Of a stretch of 64,000 nt of DNA, positions 43,680 to 52,159 are shown piece after piece. Location: positions 186,001 to 250,000 of the forward strand of contig NZ_RHLK01000003.1 in the NCBI RefSeq assembly GCF_009757775.1, read 5' to 3'. Both the position numbers and the translations under genes were made by a program. The notes under the pieces are model-generated. The model worked only from the letters and a program-made list of their open reading frames with translations, made no database searches and was not told where the DNA came from. Each line of letters begins with the position of its first letter. Positions within the stretch are counted from its first letter, which is position 1. Source of the stretch: Paenibacillus lutrae (GTDB lineage: Bacteria; Bacillota; Bacilli; Paenibacillales; NBRC-103111).

Positions 43680-44389
43680 CTTATTTTCCTCCTCATAGCC
43701 TGTTTTATCATTCGTTTGAGGATTGGCACTTCCTCTCCGGTTACTTCGTGTGCAACGGACACAAGCACTTTGCGGTAGCTTCTTGACATTCGTCTTAGTT
43801 CTATGGTTCCTTGATGACCGCTGTCAATCAGAACGGCCAGATCAACCTCATCAAAAGGTAACAAACGGTAAAATTCAGGCCTATTGAACGGAAGAGGGGC
43901 CAGAAGCATATCTACATAATCTTCATCGATGTTACAATCCACTGCATTTCTTATAACGACTGTACTCTTCCCGGAAGGCAGCTTCCCTGCAGCATCCATA
44001 TTTCGAATCAGATTTACCGTCCTGTGAAGGGTGAATTTGTCATATGCTGTCGTTATGTAGAGACCATCGAACTTGGGACCGCTCCCTTGGAGCTTATCCA
44101 AAAATTCAAGCTGATCCGTGTCTACCAGCACCAATTCGTATTCCTCAAAAACAAGTTCCATTTCCTCTAAATGACTAATTACACTACCAAGTGTGGGAAA
44201 AAGACAGGCCACATCAAACCCGCCAAATCGGACTAGTGAAGGTCCTTCCTCGGAAGCTACGATACATGTGATCCTGCCGGATAATGTTCCGTCCACCAGC
44301 AGGACACGTTTGCCGGCTAAGGCAGCAAGGCGGCAGATACCTAGCAGCAGATCACTGTGTTCGCTTGCACCAATACAGAGCCGCTTCAT
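43676..44389 (-). CDS. Tad-like cluster protein 3: MinD-like protein without P-loop
   Basis: 237 residues. The order of secondary structure (KRLCIGASEHSDLLL, GKRVLLVDGTLSGRI, YELVLVDTDQLEFL, STVVIRNAVDC) follows a MinD/ParA-like ATPase, but no Walker A is recognisable at the N-terminus. It ends in a basic helix (RMIKQAMRRKIR). Possibly a pseudo-ATPase partner of the neighbouring CpaE-like proteins. AAGGAGG precedes ATG 44389 by eight bases. Confidence 0.68.
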   Translation of the reverse strand: MKRLCIGASEHSDLLLGICRLAALAGKRVLLVDGTLSGRITCIVASEEGPSLVRFGGFDVACLFPTLGSVISHLEEMELVFEEYELVLVDTDQLEFLDKLQGSGPKFDGLYITTAYDKFTLHRTVNLIRNMDAAGKLPSGKSTVVIRNAVDCNIDEDYVDMLLAPLPFNRPEFYRLLPFDEVDLAVLIDSGHQGTIELRRMSRSYRKVLVSVAHEVTGEEVPILKRMIKQAMRRKIR

Positions 44390-44412
44390 CCAACATACCT
44401 CCTTTCCATGAG

Positions 44413-45531
44413 TTATGGCTCTGATCTGCCCGAAACAGCTTCTCTCAGAATATCTTCCTGCTGCTCCCGGATTTCCGAAGGAGCCGCCTCCGGTGTGTGG
44501 CTCTCCGGCAGGCCTTTGGCATTTGCTGGCGGGTTTTCCGGATAGCGGGTGGAACCGGCTGATTTAGCTGACACACCGGTACTGCCTGCTGAGCTGGACG
44601 GTGCAGAATCTTTGCCGGCACCTCCGCGTGATTTGGCAGGTGGTGCTTGTACAGAACCAGGCCTATTGACGTCTGATTCTGTCGGGAGGTTGGACCGGCT
44701 GCTGTTGATCTTCTGCTTCTCCGTCTCATCCATCCCCTGCAGATCTTTATCCAGAAGCTGACGCATACTTTTAGCTAATTCGAACTTAGCTGTTTCCAGT
44801 ACATTAGGGTCTGTTCGGAGCAAATCCAGCACTTTTAAATTAACCGGATAGGTAGGCACTGCCTTCTCCTGCATCATGGGCTCTACATAAGTCAGTGCAT
44901 ACAACTTGGCCTCCTGCAGATAAGCGTCAACAATAGCGCTGGACATGTCCAGGATTTCTTTCTCGTTCATCTTCATCCAGAGCGTTCCCTCCTGAACATC
45001 ATCTACTTGCTTTTTGGCCATTACGATATAATCCTGGCCAGTGGGGAAACGGATCCGGACATCCACAACGTCGTCCTTTTTGAGCTTGCTCGGCAAACCT
45101 ATGATTTTAAATTCCTCATGCCTCAGATCTTTCGGTATAACCCCCTCCTCATGCAGCAGCGATGTCAGGATCGGGGTGTTCTTTCCTGCCGTTACTTTGA
45201 ATGACTTGCCGATAACCTTCAATATGTCCTCTTCAGCGTAAGCCGGGGCTTCCGATTCAGGCATATCTTTCTTGATAAGGTCGGCTTCCGTCAACTTGTC
45301 CCCCGCCTCAACATCCCTGCTGAGCACGAGTATTTTCCTGCTGCTACTATCCAGCGAAACACCTTTGGCTTCTGCCAGTTCCGCTTCATAACGCTCTTTA
45401 ACCTGCTCGAACTCCTTGCGATTCTGGAGTCCGCCGTATATAAAAACTCCTGCTGCTATCAAACCCGCCGCTAGCGCTCCCGTCAAACCGGCGTACAGCA
45501 AGTGTTTGGTTCTTTGCCGAATGACAGACAC
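44413..45531 (-). CDS. Tad-like cluster protein 2: CpaB/RcpC-like SAF-domain protein
   Basis: 372 residues. One N-terminal membrane helix (YAGLTGALAAGLIAAGVFIYGG), a coiled stretch, a SAF domain (ILVLSRDVEAGDKLTEADL...) and a disordered Ser/Pro/Gly-rich tail of about 90 residues. CpaB proteins bridge the envelope in Tad systems. The GTG at 45531 has AAGGAG seven bases upstream and starts 19 bases after the kinase stop; a longer frame from 45630 would overlap the kinase gene. Confidence 0.8.
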   Translation of the reverse strand: MSVIRQRTKHLLYAGLTGALAAGLIAAGVFIYGGLQNRKEFEQVKERYEAELAEAKGVSLDSSSRKILVLSRDVEAGDKLTEADLIKKDMPESEAPAYAEEDILKVIGKSFKVTAGKNTPILTSLLHEEGVIPKDLRHEEFKIIGLPSKLKKDDVVDVRIRFPTGQDYIVMAKKQVDDVQEGTLWMKMNEKEILDMSSAIVDAYLQEAKLYALTYVEPMMQEKAVPTYPVNLKVLDLLRTDPNVLETAKFELAKSMRQLLDKDLQGMDETEKQKINSSRSNLPTESDVNRPGSVQAPPAKSRGGAGKDSAPSSSAGSTGVSAKSAGSTRYPENPPANAKGLPESHTPEAAPSEIREQQEDILREAVSGRSEP

Positions 45532-45550
45532 ATACTCTCTCCTTCCCCTG

Positions 45551-47041
45551 TTAAAAGGCTCTAAACCATTTAAAAGCTGCTGCGCCGGATTTTTTCTTCC
45601 TTCGCTTCGCAAGCCCCAGCCACTCTTCAAGTATGACCGCTGTATCTTGTTGATGGCAGAACGGATCGGAATGAACAGGCAGTGCGATTACCCGGTATTC
45701 CGGGAGCAGACTCCGCAAATCACGAATCATCGTCTTGGAAGCAACAGGCATGAAGAGACTGCAATGGGCAGGTTCAAGTTCCGGATAGGCTTCAAAAAAA
45801 GATAAAATGTCTGTCCGTTTCCATTCCGCACCGGTGCTTACAACGATTTGCACAGCGGCCCGCAGAAATTCTCCAAACCACTCGGTCTTCATATAACTTC
45901 CGAGATCAAGTACGATAAAATCATACGGTCCCGACAAAAAAGCAATCATATCGAGCCCGTCATCCGCTTTGGCATACCGCACTCCCCGCAGGTTAAAGGT
46001 AGGACGGTCAAGAATCGGTCCTTTGACACCTTCATACGTGCACTCAATCCGGCTGAAGTCGCCCGAACCGTTGGCTTCTACAAGCGCTACATTCCGGCGC
46101 TTACGAGCTAGAAAATGCGCCACAAGTACAGCAGTATGGGTACTTCCCGTACCCGGTCCTGTTCCGCATACGGCGATTACGACAGGACCCAGAAAAGACC
46201 GGGTAGCAGCCGTCAAACTGTCATCCTGCAGAAGAGTCGCCGACACACGTTCCAGCTCCTTTCTCACCTCACGGGCATTAGAGTACCGCCTGGCCGGATC
46301 GGTCATAAGCAGCTTACCTACGATATCGGACAAATCGGGTGACACATCCTCATTGATCTCCGAGAGAGGTATATTCGAAGAATAGGGATATTTGCCCCCA
46401 CTGAGCAGGAAATATAGTACGGCTCCCAGCGAATACAGATCCGTCCGCCGGTCAGTCTGCTTATGCTCGAACTGTTCGGGTGCAGCAAAACCTATCGTTC
46501 CCACTTGAACGGTATCCAAATTTCCGCCTGTCTTGTAATGTCTGGCGATGCCAAAATCAATAAGCCGCACTTGGTCCTGGCTGTCCATCATAATGTTGGA
46601 CGGCTTCAAATCCCTGTAAATCATAGGAACAGGCAGCTCATCATGCAAATAATGAAACAACTCGCAGAGTTGTTTGGCGATAGCTAACGCTTCCGTGACT
46701 TCTACACGCTGTCCGAGCCTTGTAAACCGGGCGGCAAGCGTTTCTCCTTCAATGTAATCCATCACAAGGTAACTGTAGCCGTCCTCACATGGCGGAAAAT
46801 AATCCACAATGCCGGGAAGATGCCGATGATGCAGGCGGATTAACATTTCGGCTTCATCGATAAACCTCTGATAATCATGTAAGACGTGCTGAGTTTCCTT
46901 GATGGCCCAGCGCTTGCCTCTCAGCTTCAAATCCTCGGCCAGATACACGGTTCCCATGCCACCCCGGCCGATTACAGATACCACTTTATACCGCCCGCTC
47001 AGCACGGTACCGTTTCCAAGCCTGCTATGACCTGGCCCCAC
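45551..47041 (-). CDS. Tad-like cluster protein 1: Ser/Thr kinase fused to degenerate MinD-like domain
   Basis: 496 residues, no membrane segment. Residues 15-265 form a Hanks-type kinase: GRGGMGTVYLAED, AIKE (Lys48), YRDLKPSN (Asp144), DFG (162-164) and GTIGFAAPEQ, so it looks active. Residues 286-496 look MinD-like, with CGTGPGTGSTHTA in place of the P-loop (both lysines missing) and FIVLDLGSY as Walker B-like. There are no PASTA domains. GTG 47041 has GGGGGG seven bases upstream. First gene of the cluster; likely its regulatory input. Confidence 0.82.
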   Translation of the reverse strand: MGPGHSRLGNGTVLSGRYKVVSVIGRGGMGTVYLAEDLKLRGKRWAIKETQHVLHDYQRFIDEAEMLIRLHHRHLPGIVDYFPPCEDGYSYLVMDYIEGETLAARFTRLGQRVEVTEALAIAKQLCELFHYLHDELPVPMIYRDLKPSNIMMDSQDQVRLIDFGIARHYKTGGNLDTVQVGTIGFAAPEQFEHKQTDRRTDLYSLGAVLYFLLSGGKYPYSSNIPLSEINEDVSPDLSDIVGKLLMTDPARRYSNAREVRKELERVSATLLQDDSLTAATRSFLGPVVIAVCGTGPGTGSTHTAVLVAHFLARKRRNVALVEANGSGDFSRIECTYEGVKGPILDRPTFNLRGVRYAKADDGLDMIAFLSGPYDFIVLDLGSYMKTEWFGEFLRAAVQIVVSTGAEWKRTDILSFFEAYPELEPAHCSLFMPVASKTMIRDLRSLLPEYRVIALPVHSDPFCHQQDTAVILEEWLGLAKRRKKKSGAAAFKWFRAF

Positions 47042-47070
47042 CTCTCATCCCCCCTCAGATGTTAAAGCAC

Positions 47071-47113
47071 AAAAAAACCGCCCACGACATGCTATGCATG
47101 TACATGGGCGGTT
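47071..47113 (-). terminator. intrinsic terminator in the leader of the kinase operon
   Basis: On the minus strand AACCGCCCA pairs with TGGGCGGTT, enclosing ATG/CAT pairs, and then a run of seven T. It ends about 30 bases before the kinase GTG. Confidence 0.82.
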
Positions 47114-47144
47114 CTTCCGCACCCGATTCATTCAGTTCCTCATA

Positions 47145-47173
47145 AAGATATCATATCTTACGTTATCTGACAA
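47145..47173 (-). promoter_or_regulatory. candidate promoter upstream of the kinase operon
   Basis: On the minus strand TTGTCA (complement of 47168-47173) and TATCTT (complement of 47145-47150) are 17 bases apart. The expected start is near 47138, upstream of the terminator, giving an attenuator-like leader of about 97 bases. Confidence 0.5.
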
Positions 47174-47229
47174 CAAAATTTTCCATCACTGTCAAATCGG
47201 GAATTCATTATCGTACTTAGGCTCTTTCC

Positions 47230-47826
47230 TTACATTTCGAGCAAAAGCATTTCTCGTCTTAACTCTTCAAGTTTTTCCTTCGAATCGACTATGGTTGCAA
47301 TATCTCCATCCTGCAGCGCTTCCGAAAGTACGGCAAGTTCATAATCCAGTTCAAGTCTTAGGACGGGAATTCGTTCCTCTGGACGATTGGAGCGGAACGC
47401 CTGGAGCATCTCTTCGAAGGTAACTACAGGTTCTTTCTGAAAAAGAACCTTATGCTCGATACCCGAAATCTCAACCATTCGGATAATCTCTCCGAACATG
47501 ATGTTTTCGATCAGAATCTGACGGTCTCTGAAGCGCTTAACGACAGCATGTCCCCGTGTATCACCAATTAATTTTTCCATCATTTCAGCTAGTTTTTCAT
47601 CTTTAAACGAGTAATTGCCGACGATTTTATAACGCTCCCCAATCCGTTCGAATTTCAGTTTGACCAATTTTCTTCCGGAGCGGATTGAAATGATGAACTG
47701 ATGATCATTCTCGTTCCAATAAAGCGAGTATCCTTCTTGAATGAGCGCTTTTATAAACTGCCGGATGAGCCGGCGGTCGAACCGCAGTTCAAGGTTGCAG
47801 TATTCGACTTCGTTATTTTTGCTCAC
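47230..47826 (-). CDS. uncharacterised cytosolic protein upstream of the Tad-like cluster
   Basis: 198 residues from GTG 47826, with GGAGGGG six bases upstream; a longer frame from TTG 47892 has no ribosome site. It is rich in charged residues and mixes strands and helices (RFDRRLIRQFIKALIQEGY, HQFIISIRSGRKLVKLKFE). No signal peptide, membrane helix or recognised domain. It precedes the kinase operon on the same strand by about 190 bases that contain a promoter and a terminator. Not recognised. Confidence 0.6.
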   Translation of the reverse strand: MSKNNEVEYCNLELRFDRRLIRQFIKALIQEGYSLYWNENDHQFIISIRSGRKLVKLKFERIGERYKIVGNYSFKDEKLAEMMEKLIGDTRGHAVVKRFRDRQILIENIMFGEIIRMVEISGIEHKVLFQKEPVVTFEEMLQAFRSNRPEERIPVLRLELDYELAVLSEALQDGDIATIVDSKEKLEELRREMLLLEM

Positions 47827-48151
47827 GGCAATCCCCTCCCGGAACACTTCGATTGGCTTGATTGGTTTTCCTTTGACAGAAATTTCAGACAACTCAAGGT
47901 TTACTTCATCTTATTATGTATCATATGATTTCGCAACTTGGATATTGTCAATTATTTACCCCATTTTGGCACAAAAATAACGCTCTATTTTTGCGCAACC
48001 GGCATACACAGCAAACTGACCGGTTTATTCAGGCAGTTCCCGCAGCACCAGCCGCATCCTTTATCCTTCTACTGAAGAATTTCTTCGGTCACAGGGCTTG
48101 GCACAGTCCGAGCATTCGCTTGAAATCCACGTCTCGGAAAAGGTTTTAAAC
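47827..48151. other. intergenic stretch without supported gene
   Basis: Frames on the minus strand here are short. One shows an interesting Cys-rich run (GCGWCCGNC) but has no start codon in frame, so it is not called. AT-rich sequence around 47935-47990 may hold the promoter of the downstream gene. Confidence 0.5.
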
Positions 48152-48182
48152 AAAAAAATCGCCCAGGAATATTCCTGAGCGA
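48152..48182 (-). terminator. terminator of the copper-amine-oxidase-N-like gene
   Basis: TCGC.CAGGAAT/ATTCCTG.GCGA hairpin followed on the minus strand by seven T, about 17 bases beyond the stop. Confidence 0.88.
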
Positions 48183-48198
48183 GGGACAGCCACTGCTT

Positions 48199-49041
48199 TT
48201 AATAATTCGGGGTTGGAACAAGATCGCCGATCAGTTTCTTAGAGTAGCTTCCGACCACATAATAATCCTTTTTTAATTCAGTCAGTTGAAGATAAATATC
48301 ATAATAGGTACCATTCTCAGTTACTAAATAACGGTAGTGGTTTTCTTCTTCCAGCTTTTCTATGAAAATGGGATTGTGATAATAGTATTTATCACCAATT
48401 TTGTAATTAGACATGTCTTTCACATAGCCGCGTAAGGCTATCAGTTTGAAATCATCCTTCTCCCCGGCAATAATAGGCATTTCCTCTCCATAAGTCAGCA
48501 GCGGCGTTTCTTTCCAGGCTTTCTGGAGCTCGGTCTCGTTGACGTACAGCTCACCCGTATACTTTTCTTTGGCCTTATGCAGTCCTTTAGTATCGATCCC
48601 CATCTGCTGAACATCCTTTAAACGATAGTACATCCCCCTTCCCATATTAATCAGAACGGGATAATCCCTGCCCAAATATCTCACCATATAGGCCGAAGGA
48701 TTCTCAAGCTTGATTTCATCAAAAACGACATCATCGGGGTCATCAGGCTGCTGTGGATAAATGCGATTGTTTATGTAAATGGTTTTTTTATATTCGTCCC
48801 AATTAACGGTTGCACTGAGCCGGGACGCAATCTCTTTTAGCGGCAAGTAGCTGTTATTATCATAAATCAGAACCGGATTACTTAAATTCGCAGGCACTCC
48901 ATTTACAACTACACTAAAATCACTCCGTAAGTAAGCGGTCACTTTCTGAATCCAATCGTCCGCATAGACTCCTGCAGCAAACGATATGCTCATTAAACCT
49001 GCGGCTGCCGCAGCAACCATTCTTTTACGTATAGGACGCAT
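48199..49041 (-). CDS. secreted protein with copper amine oxidase N-terminal-type domain
   Basis: 280 residues with a signal peptide (MRPIRKRMVAAAAAGLMSISFAAGVYA). Residues about 45-95 form the small Cu-amine-oxidase-N1 domain frequent in Paenibacillus exported proteins: VVVNGVPANLSNPVLIYDNN, SYLPLKEIASRLSATVNWD. The remainder has Tyr- and Glu-rich strands and no further motif. Probably cell-surface associated; function unknown. The same strand as the Tad-like cluster but with its own terminator. Confidence 0.8.
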   Translation of the reverse strand: MRPIRKRMVAAAAAGLMSISFAAGVYADDWIQKVTAYLRSDFSVVVNGVPANLSNPVLIYDNNSYLPLKEIASRLSATVNWDEYKKTIYINNRIYPQQPDDPDDVVFDEIKLENPSAYMVRYLGRDYPVLINMGRGMYYRLKDVQQMGIDTKGLHKAKEKYTGELYVNETELQKAWKETPLLTYGEEMPIIAGEKDDFKLIALRGYVKDMSNYKIGDKYYYHNPIFIEKLEEENHYRYLVTENGTYYDIYLQLTELKKDYYVVGSYSKKLIGDLVPTPNY

Positions 49042-49195
49042 TTTTCATTCTCCCTTCACATTAAAACCGGTGCCTCTGCTGTATCCAACCCCCGGTTATG
49101 CCGAATTCAAACGTTTATGGTATAGTAAAAACAAGCAAGCCCATCTCCGCGCAATCTTCTTTCTCAAAACATCTGCAACCATGATAGGAGGATTT

Positions 49196-49846
49196 ATGTC
49201 TAACTCCAGTACCCTTCATCCCGATTTCAAGGGATTTAACTCTAATGATTTCGACACCTTTGGTATCGACGGGCTCGATGAACGCATGAAAGCCATCCAG
49301 GAAAGAATCCAGCCCAAATTCAAAGCAATCGGTGAAGCTTTATGCGATGAAATCGCTATGCAGGCAGGCACCGAAATGTACCTTCATATTGCCAGGCACG
49401 CACGCCGTACTGTCAATCCGCCCAAAGATACGTGGCTTGCAATTGCAGCCAACAAACGCGGGTATAAGCAGCATCCGCATTTTCAAGTCGGTCTGTTCGA
49501 TGATCATGTCTTCCTGTGGTTTGCGCTTATTTATGAGCTGCCGGACAAAGAGGTGATAGCCGGGAGATTCCTGGCGAATGAGCAAGCTTTGTATGACAGT
49601 ATACCGGAGGGCTATGTATTTTCTTTTGACCATACTCAGAAAAAAAGCTTCTCTTCGGACGAACTTTCTCTCGAAGACTTTAGTGCCTCTCTCGTACGTC
49701 TGAGGGATGTTAAAAAAGCGGAGTTCCTGGTAGGCCGGCATCTCTCCTCCTCTGATCCGATCCTGGCTGATGGAGAGGCTTTTCTGTCACTTGCAAAAGA
49801 AACGTTCCACTCTTTAATGCCGTTTTACCGTGCAGCCCGGGGATAA
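49196..49846 (+). CDS. DUF1054 (YktB) family protein
   Basis: 216 residues. The family signature includes FNSNDFDTFGIDGLDERM, the HIARHARRTVNPPKDTW segment and the PHFQVGLFDDHVFLW region. Cytosolic and of unknown function; common in Bacillales. ATG 49196 follows AGGAGG by four bases, and longer in-frame starts upstream do not carry a ribosome site. Confidence 0.88.
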   Translation: MSNSSTLHPDFKGFNSNDFDTFGIDGLDERMKAIQERIQPKFKAIGEALCDEIAMQAGTEMYLHIARHARRTVNPPKDTWLAIAANKRGYKQHPHFQVGLFDDHVFLWFALIYELPDKEVIAGRFLANEQALYDSIPEGYVFSFDHTQKKSFSSDELSLEDFSASLVRLRDVKKAEFLVGRHLSSSDPILADGEAFLSLAKETFHSLMPFYRAARG

Positions 49847-49865
49847 CCCCGGGCTCTTCTTTTTA
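49834..49865 (+). terminator. terminator overlapping the DUF1054 stop codon
   Basis: AGCCCGGGG / CCCCGGGCT with an ATAA loop that contains the stop codon, then CTTCTTTTT. Confidence 0.85.
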
Positions 49866-50004
49866 TATCGGCAAGATGGGCCTGAGTATGAAGCGGCTCC
49901 GCCGAATATGACTCCATCAGCCATTTAAACTTTATGTGCTTATCAATATTTTAGCGTAATTTGGGAAACACTAGAGAAGACATCCATTTAAAGGAGGTAC
50001 TTCT

Positions 50005-50724
50005 ATGGTTTCCTTGCCTAAAAATAAGCTTGCAGGAACGCTTGCGCTCGCTTTTCTACTCGGTTCTCTGTCACTTGGTGACAAAGAAGCCTTTGCGCTT
50101 GAGGAACGCGGTGACGACTCCCTATACGGGACATACCCTGCTGCAAATCAACCTGGTCGATCTGAAGAAGAAAGTTCTCATAAAGAGCACGGAGTCCCTG
50201 GTTTGCCGATTCTTGATGAAGTTGCCGCTATTCTCGGCATACAAAATGCCGCTCTGAAGGAAACGCTCGGCAAAGGCAAAAGCCTGGCAGAAGCCGCTGC
50301 CGAGATAGGGATCAGCGAAGCCGACTTAAGCGCGAAGCTAACCGCACTGCGCAGCGCCAAGATCGATCAGGCTGTCAAAGAAGGCCGTCTGGATGCCGAG
50401 CGCGCAGCTCAAATGAAGCAGCGGATGGCCGACCATCTTAAGCGGATGCTGCAGGACAAAGCCCTGCTTGAACACCACGAGAAGTTCCATGGCAAAGATA
50501 AAGTCCGGTACGGACTCAAACCGAACCAAGAAAAGCTTGCCCAGGCAATCGGGATCAGCAGGCAGGACCTTCAGCTTCAACTGAGTCAAGGCAAATCCCT
50601 TCAGCAGATTGCAGAGAGTAAAGGGATCACCAAACGACAGCTCATTGAACGGATTCAGAACGTGCTGGCCCCAGACCTGGAAAAATATATCGAGCAGAAA
50701 GTTCCAGCCGCAAAAGATTCCTAA
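50005..50724 (+). CDS. secreted helical-repeat protein
   Basis: 239 residues with a signal peptide ending near AFA-LEE. The mature part has two related helical units: ILGIQNAALKETLGKGKSL...GISEADLSAKL (about 78-112) and AIGISRQDLQLQLSQGKSLQQIAESKGI (about 185-215), reminiscent of the short helical repeats in Bacillus exported DUF2680-like proteins. The segment between them is highly charged. A clear AAAGGAGG precedes ATG 50005. Extracellular or wall-associated; function unknown. Confidence 0.78.
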   Translation: MVSLPKNKLAGTLALAFLLGSLSLGDKEAFALEERGDDSLYGTYPAANQPGRSEEESSHKEHGVPGLPILDEVAAILGIQNAALKETLGKGKSLAEAAAEIGISEADLSAKLTALRSAKIDQAVKEGRLDAERAAQMKQRMADHLKRMLQDKALLEHHEKFHGKDKVRYGLKPNQEKLAQAIGISRQDLQLQLSQGKSLQQIAESKGITKRQLIERIQNVLAPDLEKYIEQKVPAAKDS

Positions 50725-50783
50725 TCGTACACGTTTGCCGGCCTGCTGCATGCATAGTGCACCAACGTCTATAAGCCCGTCAA

Positions 50784-50831
50784 AAAGCCGGGGTTCCGCC
50801 TCCTGATAGAAGGCTGGCGAATCCCGGCTTT
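50784..50831 (+). terminator. terminator after the helical-repeat gene
   Basis: AAAGCCGGG / CCCGGCTTT outer stem with further pairing (TTCCGCC/GGCGAA) in the loop; short T run. Convergent with the beta-helix gene. Confidence 0.65.
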
Positions 50832-50885
50832 ACATCCTTAATCATTCACATTCATTACAGGTAGAATAGACCGCGATAGAGATAA

Positions 50886-52037
50886 TCAGTATACTGTAAC
50901 ATTCCCCGTATACAAGTTGCCGGCGGGAGTCCGGACATTCTGGCTCGCAAATGCCTGTGTGCCGTTCGAAGCAGCAATAACATAAGCATTGGCGTTGTCC
51001 AAAAACAACTGGTTCCCGCTAAAGTGATTGTTAATGCCCCAGCCTGCAACAATTTGATGAAGTTGAAAAGCATCCTTAACCAGTACATTGCCGTTTCGGT
51101 ACCCTGTGTTATTCCTTATCGAAGCATTGTTTCCTTTGACGTCAATAAAGCTGTCCGCATAATTCTCGCCACTGATGCCCGTACCGTTAAAAATACAGTC
51201 CTCCACGATTGTCCCGCTCGTCCGTTCCTTAATATCAATATGCTCCGCAGCTACGTTCGGACCCAGCCTGACCCCGCGTATAACCGTATCATGCACGGCC
51301 TGGTTGTAACCCGATCCTTCAGCAGATCCTACGTAGATGCCTTCCCCGAATCCTTTGTTCACAGTCCCCGTATCGTGTATATATGAATTTTCGATCCTGC
51401 CGCGAGAACTTCCATCGCGGAAATGTACGCCCTCATAGCCGATTCCGTATACCTCAACCCCGGATATAAGCGAATCATTGGAATGGTCGAGAATGATCCC
51501 CTTCTGTGCATTGGTAAATTTCAGATTACGGATGGTCCAGAAATCTCCCGTCACTTTCAGCGCGTAACCGCCCCCTGCCGAGTATCCCGAAATCACGGCC
51601 GGATTAGCTGCATCCTGGCTCTCGATCGTGATCCGGTTCAACGGAGTCCCTTCTCCCGCTGATGAGAAAGTGCCCGTGTAAACACCTGGAGCCAGCATGA
51701 TCCGATCACCTGCGGAAGCCTTCTTGAGTGCACTCTGCAGGCAGGAAGCGGTTGCACAGGATACCGTCCGAAGCGGTGCCGGCTCCTGCAAGACGGACTG
51801 CATTGCAACCGGCAAAGTCCTTAACACAGCCGGCCTTGCCTCTCCTGCAGCTAGCTTATCCGTCTCTTCCGCTCGAAGCGCAACTCCAGCCTGCTCAGAT
51901 AGAGCCGCTGCCTGCGAGTCACTGACAGCTGATACCGGCGATGTCAACAGAAGCAAACAGGCTGCTGCAATGAGGTTTGCCCGCATTGTCTGCTCCACAA
52001 GGGAATGAGATAATTTCCTTTTCTTTTTCATTTTCAT
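50886..52037 (-). CDS. secreted right-handed beta-helix protein
   Basis: 383 residues with a signal peptide (ANLIAAACLLLLTSPVSA). From about residue 95 it repeats short strands ending in Asn/Asp-rich turns, typical of a parallel beta-helix as in pectate lyases and related polysaccharide lyases: RIENSYIHDTG, IVEDCIFNGTG, ASIRNNTGYRNG. Catalytic residues of a specific lyase family cannot be assigned. Predicted to be an exported enzyme or adhesin acting on plant or microbial glycans. A cre-like site lies about 125 bases upstream of the start, so catabolite control is likely. Confidence 0.78.
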   Translation of the reverse strand: MKMKKKRKLSHSLVEQTMRANLIAAACLLLLTSPVSAVSDSQAAALSEQAGVALRAEETDKLAAGEARPAVLRTLPVAMQSVLQEPAPLRTVSCATASCLQSALKKASAGDRIMLAPGVYTGTFSSAGEGTPLNRITIESQDAANPAVISGYSAGGGYALKVTGDFWTIRNLKFTNAQKGIILDHSNDSLISGVEVYGIGYEGVHFRDGSSRGRIENSYIHDTGTVNKGFGEGIYVGSAEGSGYNQAVHDTVIRGVRLGPNVAAEHIDIKERTSGTIVEDCIFNGTGISGENYADSFIDVKGNNASIRNNTGYRNGNVLVKDAFQLHQIVAGWGINNHFSGNQLFLDNANAYVIAASNGTQAFASQNVRTPAGNLYTGNVTVY

Positions 52038-52101
52038 AACAATTCCAGCCTCCTTCGCTTCTATTTTACCTTGTCAAAAATTATTAAAGGTCGCCCCCGT
52101 A

Positions 52102-52137
52102 CTAACCGCAGCACCAAAACCATCCGAATTTCGTCAT
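52102..52137 (-). CDS. possible 11-residue leader peptide
   Basis: Behind TTAGGAGGTGG an ATG opens the peptide MTKFGWFWCCG and then stops. It lies between the cre-like site and the beta-helix gene, on the same strand. The strong ribosome site is the only support; it may instead be a remnant. Confidence 0.25.
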   Translation of the reverse strand: MTKFGWFWCCG

Positions 52138-52159
52138 CCACCTCCTAATTCCTCCATAC

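Noticed and set aside
47900-48120. Cys-rich frame GCGWCCGNC on the minus strand
   Set aside because: No start codon in frame before the Cys run, and a stop codon lies just upstream.
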